A stretch of DNA of 64,000 nt from Nemertoderma westbladi (lineage: Eukaryota > Xenacoelomorpha > Nemertodermatida > Nemertodermatidae): contig JAUCBJ010008638.1 in assembly GCA_032718475.1 (NCBI GenBank), positions 26,405 to 90,404 on the forward strand, given 5' to 3'. The position numbers and the translations under genes are program-made. Shown here piece by piece: positions 11,509 through 21,247 of this stretch. The notes beneath the pieces are model-generated. The model was not told where the DNA came from, ran no database searches, and saw nothing but the letters and a program-made list of their open reading frames with translations. How positions within the stretch are numbered: the first letter of the stretch is position 1; each line of letters opens with the position of its first letter.

Positions 11509-12245
11509 TGTGAGACGTTCCCGTGTCTGACACTCATTCTGTCTGACTGCCAGAAATTCATAAAGTTGAAATTACTTGTGTCATTGCGGTTTTGACGGAC
11601 AACTGAACATAAAACCGTCACTCACTGTGCTTATAAAAGGACCCAAATTCTCCAACAATAAGTACAATCTGGCTCCAGGTAGACTTCCTGGATGCCAAGG
11701 CCTAACATAGAGCAAAAGGGACAGTGGACCTCCGAGCAGCGCCAGTTAGCGTAGCACGCGCCTGAAAAGGCATCGCGCCATGATGGCACTAGGCAAAGCA
11801 AGGGTCAGACCTATAGACTAGGACTGCCCGAGCGGCACCGGTCAGCTTGGAGCAAACCTGCGAAGCCTTCGAGCCATGATGACACCAGGCGTCGTAAGGG
11901 AAAGACTACCGACAGACTTCCAACGGCCTTCAGACCGACTTATAACAGACACGGACTAGACAGACGGGTTTCACAAGTAGTTTGGGGGGTTAAAATCTAA
12001 CTAAACTAAAGTCCACTGCCTGATTAAATAATTTTGTACTGTAGGCTTATTATTATTATGCTAAAATCATTTACTGTGTATATTCTATTTATATTGGCGT
12101 ATTGGGGAGTCCCATATATTTGGAATCAGTGTTAAAATTGTTAGAAAACAAGATCAGTTAGAATAAATTGATGATTCAAGCCCACTCGTTCCTTTTAATT
12201 TTTGCCTGCACTATCCAACCACACCCCAACCCAATACTGGTGACC
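11509..12245 (+). mobile_element. Ty3/gypsy-like LTR remnant with primer-binding site
   Basis: A TGTGAGACG...CCCA segment of about 725 bp contains a core promoter (CTTATAAAAGG near 11631). A few bases after its end comes TGGTGACC (12238-12245), which matches the primer-binding sites of many gypsy-type elements. No gag or pol follows, so this is a 5' LTR stub or a truncated copy. The boundaries are approximate, and no second LTR or target duplication was found. Confidence 0.4.
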
Positions 12246-13401
12246 AATATCGCTGAGATCGCAAACCCTCTCGAACTTACATCGGCGTTAAGGAATTAAC
12301 GGCAACACAGACACTATGTTATTGCAGAAAGAGTATGTAGTTTGTTAGTAAATGAAGGGAAAACCTGCTCATTATGATTGATTCCAGTTGTTCCCATCGT
12401 GTCTGCATTATTCACAGCAGCTTTTCCTCTTTGTAAGGGAACTCCTCCAGTAAAGGTCACTAAAGGGAAATCTTTTGTCGGGTGTGTGAGAAGTTCGAAA
12501 GACACTTATCCGATTCTTAGGTGATTCCCCAGCAGAATACCTACCTCACTTCCTACTAGACGATGATGTGTACTAGAGCCCGGAATCAGTGTCATAAATA
12601 AGGAGATTTAGTTTGACTTGCAATATATTGGCATATACTGGAACAATAGCTACTATATCTCACCAATAGAAGCTATTACACTTATGGTGCGAATAACGCA
12701 ATACCAATAACACAATAATATATAATAAATAGGAGAGTAAGTAATAGTAAACAGGTTATAGAGAGTGAGCTGACATTTAATGTAGAAAAGCACCTAAGAA
12801 TGAAGTTCTATATCAAACACAATATTATATACGCCATGACTTTGTCAATAATCTTCACTAAACATCTGACTAATCTTGCAATTAACACCTTCACCTCTGA
12901 ACACCCAAAATGTTAGTTATCTTTCAGCCGTGAGTACTTGTTGGCAATCGCCCCAATCTAATAATAGTTCCTTTCACTACTGATACAAATAATCGGATAC
13001 ATTGTCCTTACTACTGTATTGCAACTCCTACAGTACTTTATAGCACCAATGTTCGGTTTATCGATACGCAATATCTAAACTGGGTTTGGTCCCACTCTGT
13101 ATTCATACCTCACTTCACAGCTTTATTAATCATAACACACTATTACTCACTCTATTTGCCAGAGTTATATCCACGGTTGTTACTCTATTATTTACATCGT
13201 TTTTTGATTTGGGATTACTCACTAACACTTTCAAATATTTGCTTTTTTAATTATGCGAACCTATTTTTGTCACTATTACCTTTCTATCAATCTTTCTCCT
13301 TAATATGTACTATTATTAGATTAATCTTTATAAAACAGTTGTTATTGATGACACAGTTGCCTATCAGCACAACCTTATATATATTGTGGATCGATTTATA
13401 T
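12246..13401 (+). other. Intron DNA, nothing recognised
   Basis: Apart from what may be a short decayed stretch of the preceding LTR element, I see no gene, RNA or delimited repeat. It ends at the target-site duplication of non-LTR copy 2. Confidence 0.5.
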
Positions 13402-13410
13402 TTAATTTGG

Positions 13411-13446
<36 letters not shown>

Positions 13447-13569
13447 TTTAATTATTTTAATATTTTAATAATTATATAATTAATATATTCAATATATTTG
13501 CCACAAATATATGTAGAATAAATGATTAATAAATACTGATAAATTTACTTAATACAATAATTACTGTAA

Positions 13570-16500
13570 TCAGTAGTTACCCAAATCAGCGCCACGCAAA
13601 CCCGCACCGTCTCCAAATCCCAAGCCCCGCAATGGACGCCGACCTCCACGGAGGCAGAGGGAGCTAGACCGGAGGAGCGCGAACTGCAGCCGCCGGCAAA
13701 CACCCCCCAGCACGCACGCGAGGCCCCTCTCACGCATACCATCCCGCTGAGCCACAAGTGACTCCGCTAGATGGCGAATTAGTATTTGAGCCTCGGTGCA
13801 CCAGACACCATCAGTGGTGCCAACCAGGGGGGTGAAGGCCATCCTCCGGTCGTTGCAGACGATCTGGTAGTGTCGCTTCTTCAGCCGACACCTCTCCTCC
13901 AGGAGAGACTCAGTTGAACGGTTGGTCTGGACATACGAGGTGGCGTCAGCGTTGATTAACGCAATGTCGAATGACGCCACCCGTTGATTGGCCCAGACCC
14001 CCCGAGCAACCAGGTCTGCCCGTACGCCCCTCACCTCCCGGCCCTCCCGATCCAAGTACCCCCTGGAAAGAGTCACTTCCCGCTCAACGCTGGACGGACC
14101 AACCACAGAGGCTATCAGCTCCCCGAATACCTCCCGGGCCTCATCATGGCGCTTTATCACCAGCCCACCAGACTTGCAGCTCAAAGCATGGGATGTGGAG
14201 AATGGGCCCCCACACCCCTCACACTTCACAGGCAAATCCGGGGGTACAAGGCCATACCGGAGCGCCAGACAATCCCGGAACTCCTCCGGGCTTAGGTCCG
14301 TGTTGTCCAGCACCGATGGCTGGGCTGTCAACCAGCCTCCGGTCCTGTGCTGGGTTGCCCGCTCCACTGTCCGCCTTCTGTCGGCGGGTAGCTCCCGTAC
14401 GGTCGCCTCCTGTTTCGCCGTATATACGGCATCCTGGTAAACCCGCGCCTCCTTTAGGACTTCTCTGAGTCTGGCGACGTGGTCAGCAGCATGGAGTGGC
14501 TGGCCGGACCGGACAGCCTCAGAGACCAGTGAGGTCCCGTCGGTGGATGCTGACCGGGCTGGACCAACCCGCATTAGCGGGTCTCGTAACCCGACACCAC
14601 CATGACGAGCGGGGAGAAGGAACAAATCTTCCTCAATAGGCCCAACGTGGACACCAAACAGGGACGGGAGATACTCTCGCGTGAGTGCTGTCCGTATGGG
14701 TATGAGGTCTTCCTCGTCAACAGGTACTACACGCAGGAGGTAGTCCCACTCGGCTTGTAGGCATCTCGACATCCCGGTGTGAGCGGTTTGAGGGAACTGT
14801 TTGGCGATTTCGGAAAGCCGCTCGATACTTTTGACCCAGCCAGCTACTTTATCCGCTACATACTCCTTCCGGCCGACCGTTGAACCAATGTAGCCACCGA
14901 GAAACCTCTGTCCCAACACGATCTGGATTCCTGATGGACCAAACAGCGCCTGTGCCTCGTCCTCGAAACCCGGCTTGACGATTAAGAAGCTCTTAGTCGG
15001 CTTGGGGTTGTATCCTATACCAGGTCCCAGTTTACACAGCTCACGCCACCAGCTCCAGACCCCCCTGAGCGAGCTGGCTGAGGAGGCATCGTCTGCATAC
15101 CAGCACTGTCGCTAGGATTCGTTAATGAAACCTGATGACACGTCGAGTGACTCTTGGGCATCATCTGTATATGATCCTGGAACAGGAGAGGAGTCAAATT
15201 CCCTGGAGGAGCCCGGAGTAGGGTCAGGTTCCCATGGAGGAGTGGAGGCGACAGATGTAGCATCCAAACTGGAGGAGCCAGGAATGGAGTCAGGATCCCA
15301 TGGCGGAGTGGAGGCGACCAATGTAGCATCCAAACTGGAGGAGCCCTGAGTGGTGTCAGGATCCCATGGAGCAGTGGAGGCGACCAAACTAGCATCCAAA
15401 CTGGAGGAGCCCGGAGTGGAGTCAAGATCCCATGGCGGAGTGGAGGCGACCAATATAGCGTCCAAACTGGAGGAGCCCTGAGTGGAGTCAAGATCCCATG
15501 GCGGAGTGGAGGTGACCAATATAGCGTCCAAACTGGAGGAGCCCAGAGTGGAGTTCAGATCGCCCGAAGGAGTTGATTCCAAAATGGATGGGCCCTGGGA
15601 GTTGTCAAGTGGGGTGGAGGCAACAGGGGAGGCATATATGTTGGAACCCAGAGATGAGACGGGATGGAGTGAGGCTGAGGCCGTTATCGACCGCAACTTC
15701 CTAATCATAGGGATAACACCCCCGCCATATGCTAGCATAGCGATTGGATCACCCTGGGTCCAACCCTCTTGGCTCCACAGTGGGGGACCTTCACTCCCGT
15801 GAATATAGAGAGAATCGTGGCCGTTGTGGGCGTTATATAGGAACCTAGAAGCCCGGTGCCAATATATCCGACAGTTCCAGAGACCGACTGGACGACTGAT
15901 GCTGTTGAAAGCATTTGTAGCATCGACCAACAGCATTACCTCGGTATCCTCCTCCTCAAAAATGGCCGACATTGCGTGGACCGCACCCTCGATGCCAGCC
16001 TTTACTCCAGCACAGAGTTGATCGGCCCCACACTGGGCGATGAGGTCCATTTTGGTTACAAACGCGATGCAGTTTGATAGAAGCCTGTATAGGACCTCAC
16101 CGACACCAATCGGGCGAACCCCGGGCAGTGTGTCAAGCGCAACCAGGCGACAGGCACGCAGGGCCCTTATCTCGGACCACGGTACGATGGTGTTGGCGAG
16201 TCGACGTGCCAACCCAGACACTGCCACTCGGAGCCGGGCGCTGTGTGCTTCAAAGCGGGTCAATACGGCGCTCCACCACTCGGCATCACCACCGGCAGGA
16301 CCAGCGCTGCCACTGAGAGATCGGGCTACCTTCAACACCACCTGTCCCGTAACATCGACCCCCTCAAAAGGCGGGAGGTCAGGGCAATGTTCGAATGCGT
16401 CTGGCGAAACCGCCATTTGGGGTGGATGTTTCGATTGAAGAACATCACGGACGGTGACTCTCGGGGGCTGACCCACCGCCTGTGCATTCGGGTCGAGGAT

Positions 16501-16985
16501 ACCGCCGGTTTCACGGTCTGTCACGGATCGAACCGCCGCCCGGTTCATACCTGCTAGGATTTTCCTATTATAAACTCTTGCCGCATTATCCATGTTCGAA
16601 CCACGCGTAAACCGGATAGGAAACTTTGAGTTACAACGTTCGGCCTCGGTAAGAAGGGAGTCAAACTCACCCATCTCCCACATCCCCACACGCCTCAGGA
16701 TGGTCCTTCTAATATCTGGGGTCTTGACCACATCAGGGTCCCGCTGGAAGACCATGGCTATGAAGCACATTGGATGCTCAGATGGGAAAACCCCACCTGT
16801 AAGATTATCGATTTCCTGGGTGAGAAAATCGACAACCTTTCTCCCTGCGTTTCCTCCCGGGACGATATAACGGTGGCTGGGTAGGCGGGTCAGGCGGGTG
16901 TGTCGGTCTTCCCACATTTGGTCTGTAGAGGAACCGGGGCTGTTTAACCACACCCCCTCGAACGCGGTCTCCAGAACTTCCGTAG
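13570..16985 (-). pseudogene. RT / restriction-like endonuclease ORF of copy 2 (one in-frame stop)
   Basis: A continuous frame from the truncated 5' end to the stop at 13570, broken only by a TAG at 15112-15114. Before the TAG are the RT finger region, DATNAFNS (motif A), SQEGWTQGDPIAM (motif B) and a roughly 190-residue spacer of 22-residue Asp/Ser/Pro-rich repeats. After the TAG comes RQCWYADDASSA (motif C) and the thumb. Then follow CEGCGGPFSTSHALSC (zinc knuckle type C-x2-C...H...C) and RADLVARGVW...FDIALINAD (nuclease-like). It aligns with copy 1 over all shared domains. The stop falls between the repeat spacer and YADD, so the RT cannot be made as one chain unless the TAG is read through. 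Confidence 0.88.
15205..15625. repeat. 66 bp minisatellite inside the RT coding region
   Basis: About six tandem 66 bp units encode 22-residue repeats (core GSSSLDA...VASTPPWD) on the minus strand. They lie in the same place as the 30 bp array of copy 1, between RT motifs B and C, but the two arrays share no sequence. Confidence 0.88.
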
Positions 16986-16999
16986 TTAATTTGGTGATT

Positions 17000-17494
17000 G
17001 TTATTAAATAACAAATTAATTGCAATAATTAATTAATAATAATTAAATATAATATAAATTAATTATAATTACATAAAATATAATAATAATTGGTACTAAT
17101 GATCACAGACGGATTTTGTTGGTTTAGATTGAATTGATTTTCTCGTACTTCGCCTGTACTGGTCAGGCTGATGAAAGAGTTGAATCTGCAATAATTCTAT
17201 ATGACTTCCTAGCAATGTTTGCCTTTTTATTCGAGGCAATAGCGCATTTGTATTACCATCTGATCACATTTTACCGGTTGTTTCTTTCTAGAATATGAAT
17301 TCCTAACTTGTTCATCATTTTATTAATGCATGCAATTGGGCAACAAATTTGTAAGATAGAGCCTTTTTTTAACACATTCATTAAAAGGACTAGATGATAT
17401 TCTAGAAAATTAATAAACAAAACCCAAAAAAATATGCAAGCAAAAAACATAACATATATATATCATACTCAAAATACCCTCTGTACCACGAAGG
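17000..17494 (+). other. Intron DNA
   Basis: AT-rich intron sequence to the right of the retrotransposon's target duplication. No gene or delimited repeat is seen before the SINE. Confidence 0.5.
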
Positions 17495-17690
17495 GTACAT
17501 GTCTGGGAGCTTCTGGTTAGCTTATATGATCTTAGCACTGGTTCAGAAATCTATTAGTTGTAAGTTCGAGCCCTGCCGTGGTCATCTCAACCTTTCATTC
17601 CCTGCGGTCGATAAAATGAGAACCAGTAGAATTACTGGGAGCAAATTATAGGATTAGGAGTAGCGCCCACCCCAATTTCGGGTACCAGTT
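17495..17690 (+). mobile_element. tRNA-derived SINE, single-copy tail
   Basis: The tRNA-like head has a weak A box and a good B box (AGTTCGAGCCCTG, about 17562-17574). The body includes GCGGTCGATAAAATGAG and GAATTACTGGGAGCAAA, and the tail is GGAGTAGCGCCCACCCC. It is the same family as the copy at 5427-5767. A lone piece of the body (GACCAGTAGAAATACTGGGA) recurs at about 17821-17842. Confidence 0.65.
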
Positions 17691-17878
17691 ATTGAAAGAG
17701 AAACCTTCGGGTCGCCTCTGGCTTTGGACAACTGTTTGCTTTGCTTGTTTGCTACTTCTTAATGGTGAGAGCTAAGGATCGATAACCGTTGAGTAAGATA
17801 TGATGGATGAGTGATGAATGAGGACCAGTAGAAATACTGGGAGCAAAACAGTTTGCGTTTTATGTACCAATGCAACTT

Positions 17879-18421
17879 CAGTTTTAATGTGTTAGTGCGT
17901 GAAATCATGAAGTTAAATAAAATATAAAATATGGTAAATAAATATTTGCCTAGTCCATAAGATGCATAAGTAGCAGTCTTGAACTGCATTTTAATGAATA
18001 TTATTTTTTATGATGGGAACATGTTTGGCAGGGCTAGACACGGAGAAACTATACAGGATCAGTTTTAATGTGTTAGTGCGTGAAATCATGAAGTTAAATA
18101 AAATTTAAAATATGGTAAATAAATATTTGCCTAGTCCATAAGATGCATAAGTAGCGATCTTGGACTGCATTTTAATGAATATTATTTTTTATGATAGGAA
18201 CATGTTTGGCAGGGCTAGACATGGAGAAACTATACAGGATCAGTTTTAATGTGTTAGTGCGTGAAATCATGAAGTTAAATAAAATTTAAAATATGGTAAA
18301 TAAATATTTGCCTAGTCCATAAGATGCATAAGTAGCGATCTTGGACTGCATTTTAATGAATATTATTTTTTATGATAGGAACATGTTTGGCAGGGCTAGA
18401 CACGGAGAAACTATACAGGAT
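17879..18421 (+). repeat. Triplicated 181 bp block covering a splice acceptor and exon start
   Basis: Three head-to-tail copies (17879, 18060, 18241) of 181 bp are almost identical. Each copy ends with the intron end and the first 42 bp of the exon that starts at 18379. Copy 1 has GATGGG where the others have GATAGG, so its acceptor AG is lost. Copy 2 keeps an AG acceptor but has no full exon behind it. Only copy 3 continues into the full coding exon. Confidence 0.95.
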
Positions 18422-18549
18422 ATCTAATGAATCAAAAATCTGTCCACTGGCGCCTAAAACCCTAGGGGGAATACTGCAGATAGGGTGTTCAGTGTATTAT
18501 GGTGGTGATGTTTGCAGCGATCATGTAGGATGCCGATTATGCACAATAG
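18379..18549 (+). CDS. Cys-rich exon of the EGF gene (unknown module)
   Basis: A 171 bp phase 1-1 exon between acceptor TATGATAG and donor GTATAG (18550). It encodes 57 residues with six cysteines, including CSDHVGCRLC at the end. It is not an EGF module and I do not recognise the domain. The phase fits both EGF exon 4 and the next exon, supporting membership of the same gene. The exon's first 42 bp and its acceptor lie in the triplicated 181 bp block, so cryptic use of the upstream acceptor is possible. Confidence 0.6.
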
Positions 18550-18998
18550 GTATAGTATACTATTTCATTATATATAATTATTTATGAAACAAAAATAGTT
18601 AATTGTTTCCAATTTAATTAATCTCCCAATACTAATCATCTGATTCATATTTGTTCAATCATATTATTAAGTTATAATATAATAAATATACTTAATAATT
18701 TGCTGTGTCTTCGATGTAAAATCATAATTTCATTGATAACTGTAGCTGTATAAAATGATCAACAAATGATCTCATGATCGTGAATTCAATGGTCGTTGCT
18801 TGATTGTATTAAAAATGAACAGAATAATTAATCGATAGGCATTTCATCATAACATAGAGAACTATCTAGCTAAAATTTAACACTACCATGAACTATGCTG
18901 AAAAATTTCCCAAACTATAGAGTGAATCAACGATCCCCGATTACTGCCTTAACTTTATTATTGTGACAAATTAACCTAACTAACTAACTAACTAACAG
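18550..18998 (+). other. Intron DNA
   Basis: AT-rich intron of about 450 bp between two candidate exons. A CTAA tandem run (CTAACTAACTAACTAAC) precedes the acceptor and may hold the branch point. Confidence 0.5.
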
Positions 18999-19279
18999 GT
19001 GAATATATAATGGAAAGGCTTGAGAGAAACATCAACAAAAGGTCCCCATCATATTCTGACTGTTTACTAGCCCAAAGGAGTATGTTTGAAGCTTACATAA
19101 TGGGATGCGCTGGCCCAGTCGTGAAAAAGGATATAAATCGTTGCTATTCAGAGTACTGGATACACCGATGGAATTATAAGAAACGAGTTAAATTTGCATA
19201 TTGCAGTGAGATACTCGATTGGTATACGAAAGTATCCTCTGGACAAGATGTCGCATTTGGAAATTACAACATAAAGTAA
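18999..19279 (+). CDS. Possible last or penultimate exon of the EGF gene (unknown domain)
   Basis: The acceptor CTAACAG is followed by a phase 1 frame of about 92 codons, ending either at TAA (19277-19279) or at a perfect GTAAGT donor (19276) that overlaps that stop. The product is basic, rich in Tyr, Arg and Lys, and has four cysteines spaced as if paired (DC...GC...RC...YC). No transmembrane helix is visible. Together with the 18379 exon it could form one disulfide-linked helical domain; this is inference from cysteine spacing. I do not recognise a family. Confidence 0.55.
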
Positions 19280-19456
19280 GTAAATAATTTATTTATTTAT
19301 TTATTTTTATTTTTTTCAGTTTTTTTTTCTTCTAGAATTTTTTATATATTAGCCTATAATATTATATCAATAGTATTAATATCTAAACAGAAATAGCACA
19401 AACAAACACAAAGCCTTCCAACTAATAATCCCTAAATTTAAAAGTCTAAAAAATTA

Positions 19457-20114
19457 TGTGACGGGATCATATATCCCGACCGGGTTGGATATGTACGGGT
19501 ACGCGTCACCGTCTCGCTGGGCTGTTGCACTATAGTCGTTTTGGCCAGAGGCCGTCGGGAAAATTATGTGGTTTGAGTTTCTCAATATTAATGTTTCCAC
19601 TGACAATAGCACAGGATCAGTATATCAGAAATCAGTAATGACAGCAGAAAATACAGATATTAATTGGTGGCGGTGACGGTCATAAACTATGACCGGTCTG
19701 CAACTGAGTAACTAATGAACTGACCGGTAAATCAGTAGTGCAGAATAATATATGATTAATACACATGGATATTGATTTCACCTCTTACTGTACTTGGCCC
19801 TCTGTACCCAGTGGATGCTTTCCTATCTCTAATCACGTGCTTCCCTCTCCGCTATTGGCTAATATACTAATTGTCACGTTGGCGCTCCCTGCGAGTGCCC
19901 CCCCCCCCCCCGCTGCTAGCCTCTACTAGCTGTATTCCCTCCGAGGTGGTTTGACCTCTCACCTCTCTCTGTGGCTTTAGGGCTTGTGTCCCCCCCCCAA
20001 TGTTGGTTATGAGGCGAGATTAATATTGGTAATCTCGTATCCCCAACTATATTGGAAAAATGCCACTGGTCCTATTCTAAGGTGGATAGTGCAATGGAAT
20101 TGAATCCGCTTACA
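19457..20114 (+). mobile_element. Solo LTR with 5 bp target duplication
   Basis: A 658 bp TGTGACGGG...TTACA segment flanked on both sides by AATTA (19452-19456 and 20115-20119). TG/CA ends plus a 5 bp duplication fit a Ty3/gypsy- or BEL-type solo LTR. A second, diverged copy is found split by the BEL element (23735-23922 and 41406-41877). It includes a C14-16 run near 19897 and a conserved stretch GTGGTTTGACCTCTCACCTC. Confidence 0.75.
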
Positions 20115-20119
20115 AATTA

Positions 20120-20656
20120 AAAGTGAAGCAGTCTGGTCCGCAATGGGTGTATGGGCTTGGGGAGCAGAGAGAAGATCATAGAGACCCTCCAATAGTGCAG
20201 GGTCTGCGGTCCCGAGGATGGAGGCTGTGTTGCCGTTCAGGATGGCTATGAGGGTGCCTTGGAGGAGAAACCAATGGGATCTCGGTCCAAGGTGGTTGCC
20301 CACCTCCTTTAGGATTGCAGCCGTTTCGGGGCTGGGTCAACAGAAGGTGTCGAAGGCTACCAGGTGGAATAAGTAGCTTTGGTCGACTAGTTCCACATAC
20401 TTCGCGATCTTCGTGTTCTCTGCCTCCTCGACAACACGGCGGATAGCCACTGCACTCGCAGCGAGATGACTGGGAGTGAGGGGGGTCTTCGATGGTCGCA
20501 TCCCAGGTCAGCATGCGGCCGTGGCTCCATGGGACAAGGGTGATGCTATCGATGTTGCCATGGCTCGCCACACTATGTCGTTCAACATAGAGTGACTTTC
20601 CATCCTTCTGGCGCTTCTCCGACATGACAGAGCGTGGAGGCCGTCTGATCTTACGT
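20120..20656 (-). pseudogene. Decayed retroelement C-terminal fragment
   Basis: Minus-strand reading from about 20625 gives IDSITLVPWSHGRMLTWDAT, then after a frameshift AENTKIAKYVELV and, after an in-frame stop, NGNTASILGTA. This order (L-x-P-W-x-x-G-R-x-L-x-W-D-x-T; K-x-x-K-Y; N-x-A-S-x-L-G-T) is the C-terminal part of a reverse-transcriptase-encoding element type common in invertebrate genomes. The PW..GR..WD.T block looks like a nuclease-type motif. At least one frameshift and one stop are present. It is not the same family as the two non-LTR copies at 6.7-17 kb. The solo LTR and the hAT-like element have landed on either side of it. Confidence 0.5.
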
Positions 20657-20664
20657 CGGTGGTG

Positions 20665-21239
20665 CAGAGGAGCCGCTAGGGTGGGGCAGGAGGGGGCAGC
20701 CGCCCAGGGCTGCCACTTCAGGGGGGCGAAAAATTTAGAAATATTTAGGAGAGGAAATTGGGACTATATGCAAAATGTAGAAATTTAATCTTTAGTAGTG
20801 GTGGTTACATTATGGCCTGCAAACATAGGAAGACAAGACTTACTGCAGGCAGGCTGGCCTACCTGCCTATTATCTGTTGTAATTGGTATGGGCTCTTTCA
20901 GCAAAATTAAATTAATATTAAATCACTTACGAACTACAATGAAACGCTTGTCTGAACTAGCCCTGCTTAGTATAGAGTCCGCAACAGCTTAGTAACAGCT
21001 TAGAATTCAATTTATTAATTACCGAATTTGCTTCAATCAAATCTCGTAAAGTTTTTTTCTAATTTGGCCTATTTATTTTTGTAACAAATATAATCATGTT
21101 CTTTAAATATACTCAGTTTCCATAATTCTTTTGTGTTATAGTTTGTACAGTATTTATTTTTTTTGGGGGGTGTGGGGGGGGGGGGCGCTCAAAATGGGAC
21201 TCGATGCCCAGGGGCGCAAACAACGAAGCTCCGCCACTG
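20665..21239. mobile_element. Non-autonomous hAT-like element
   Basis: A 575 bp non-coding element starting CAGAGGAGCCGC and ending GCTCCGCCACTG, with an 8 bp target duplication (CGGTGGTG at 20657-20664, CGGTCGTG at 21240-21247, one mismatch). CAG...CTG ends and an 8 bp duplication are hAT hallmarks. The ends are GC- and G-rich (long G runs near 21163-21185), while the middle is AT-rich. The terminal inverted repeat itself is imperfect. Confidence 0.6.
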
Positions 21240-21247
21240 CGGTCGTG

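Larger units (their letters stand above)
13414..16985 (-). mobile_element. Non-LTR retrotransposon copy 2, 5'-truncated, with poly(A) tail and target duplication
   Basis: A minus-strand insertion flanked by the 14 bp duplication TTAATTTGGTGATT (13402-13415 and 16986-16999). On the plus strand the left copy runs straight into 28 T's (13414-13441), which is the element's 3' poly(A) tail. The 5' end is cut inside the ORF; copy 1 shows about 110 more residues upstream. An AT-rich 3' UTR of about 125 bp separates the stop codon from the poly(A). This is the signature of target-primed reverse transcription with 5' truncation. It is antisense in the intron between EGF exon 4 and the 18379 exon. Confidence 0.92.

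Noticed and set aside
13971-14468. Plus-strand frames of 100-165 codons, Pro/Arg-rich
   Set aside because: Shadows of the GC-rich antisense RT/endonuclease ORF of non-LTR copy 2. The same applies to 7173-7979 over copy 1 and 15125-16870.
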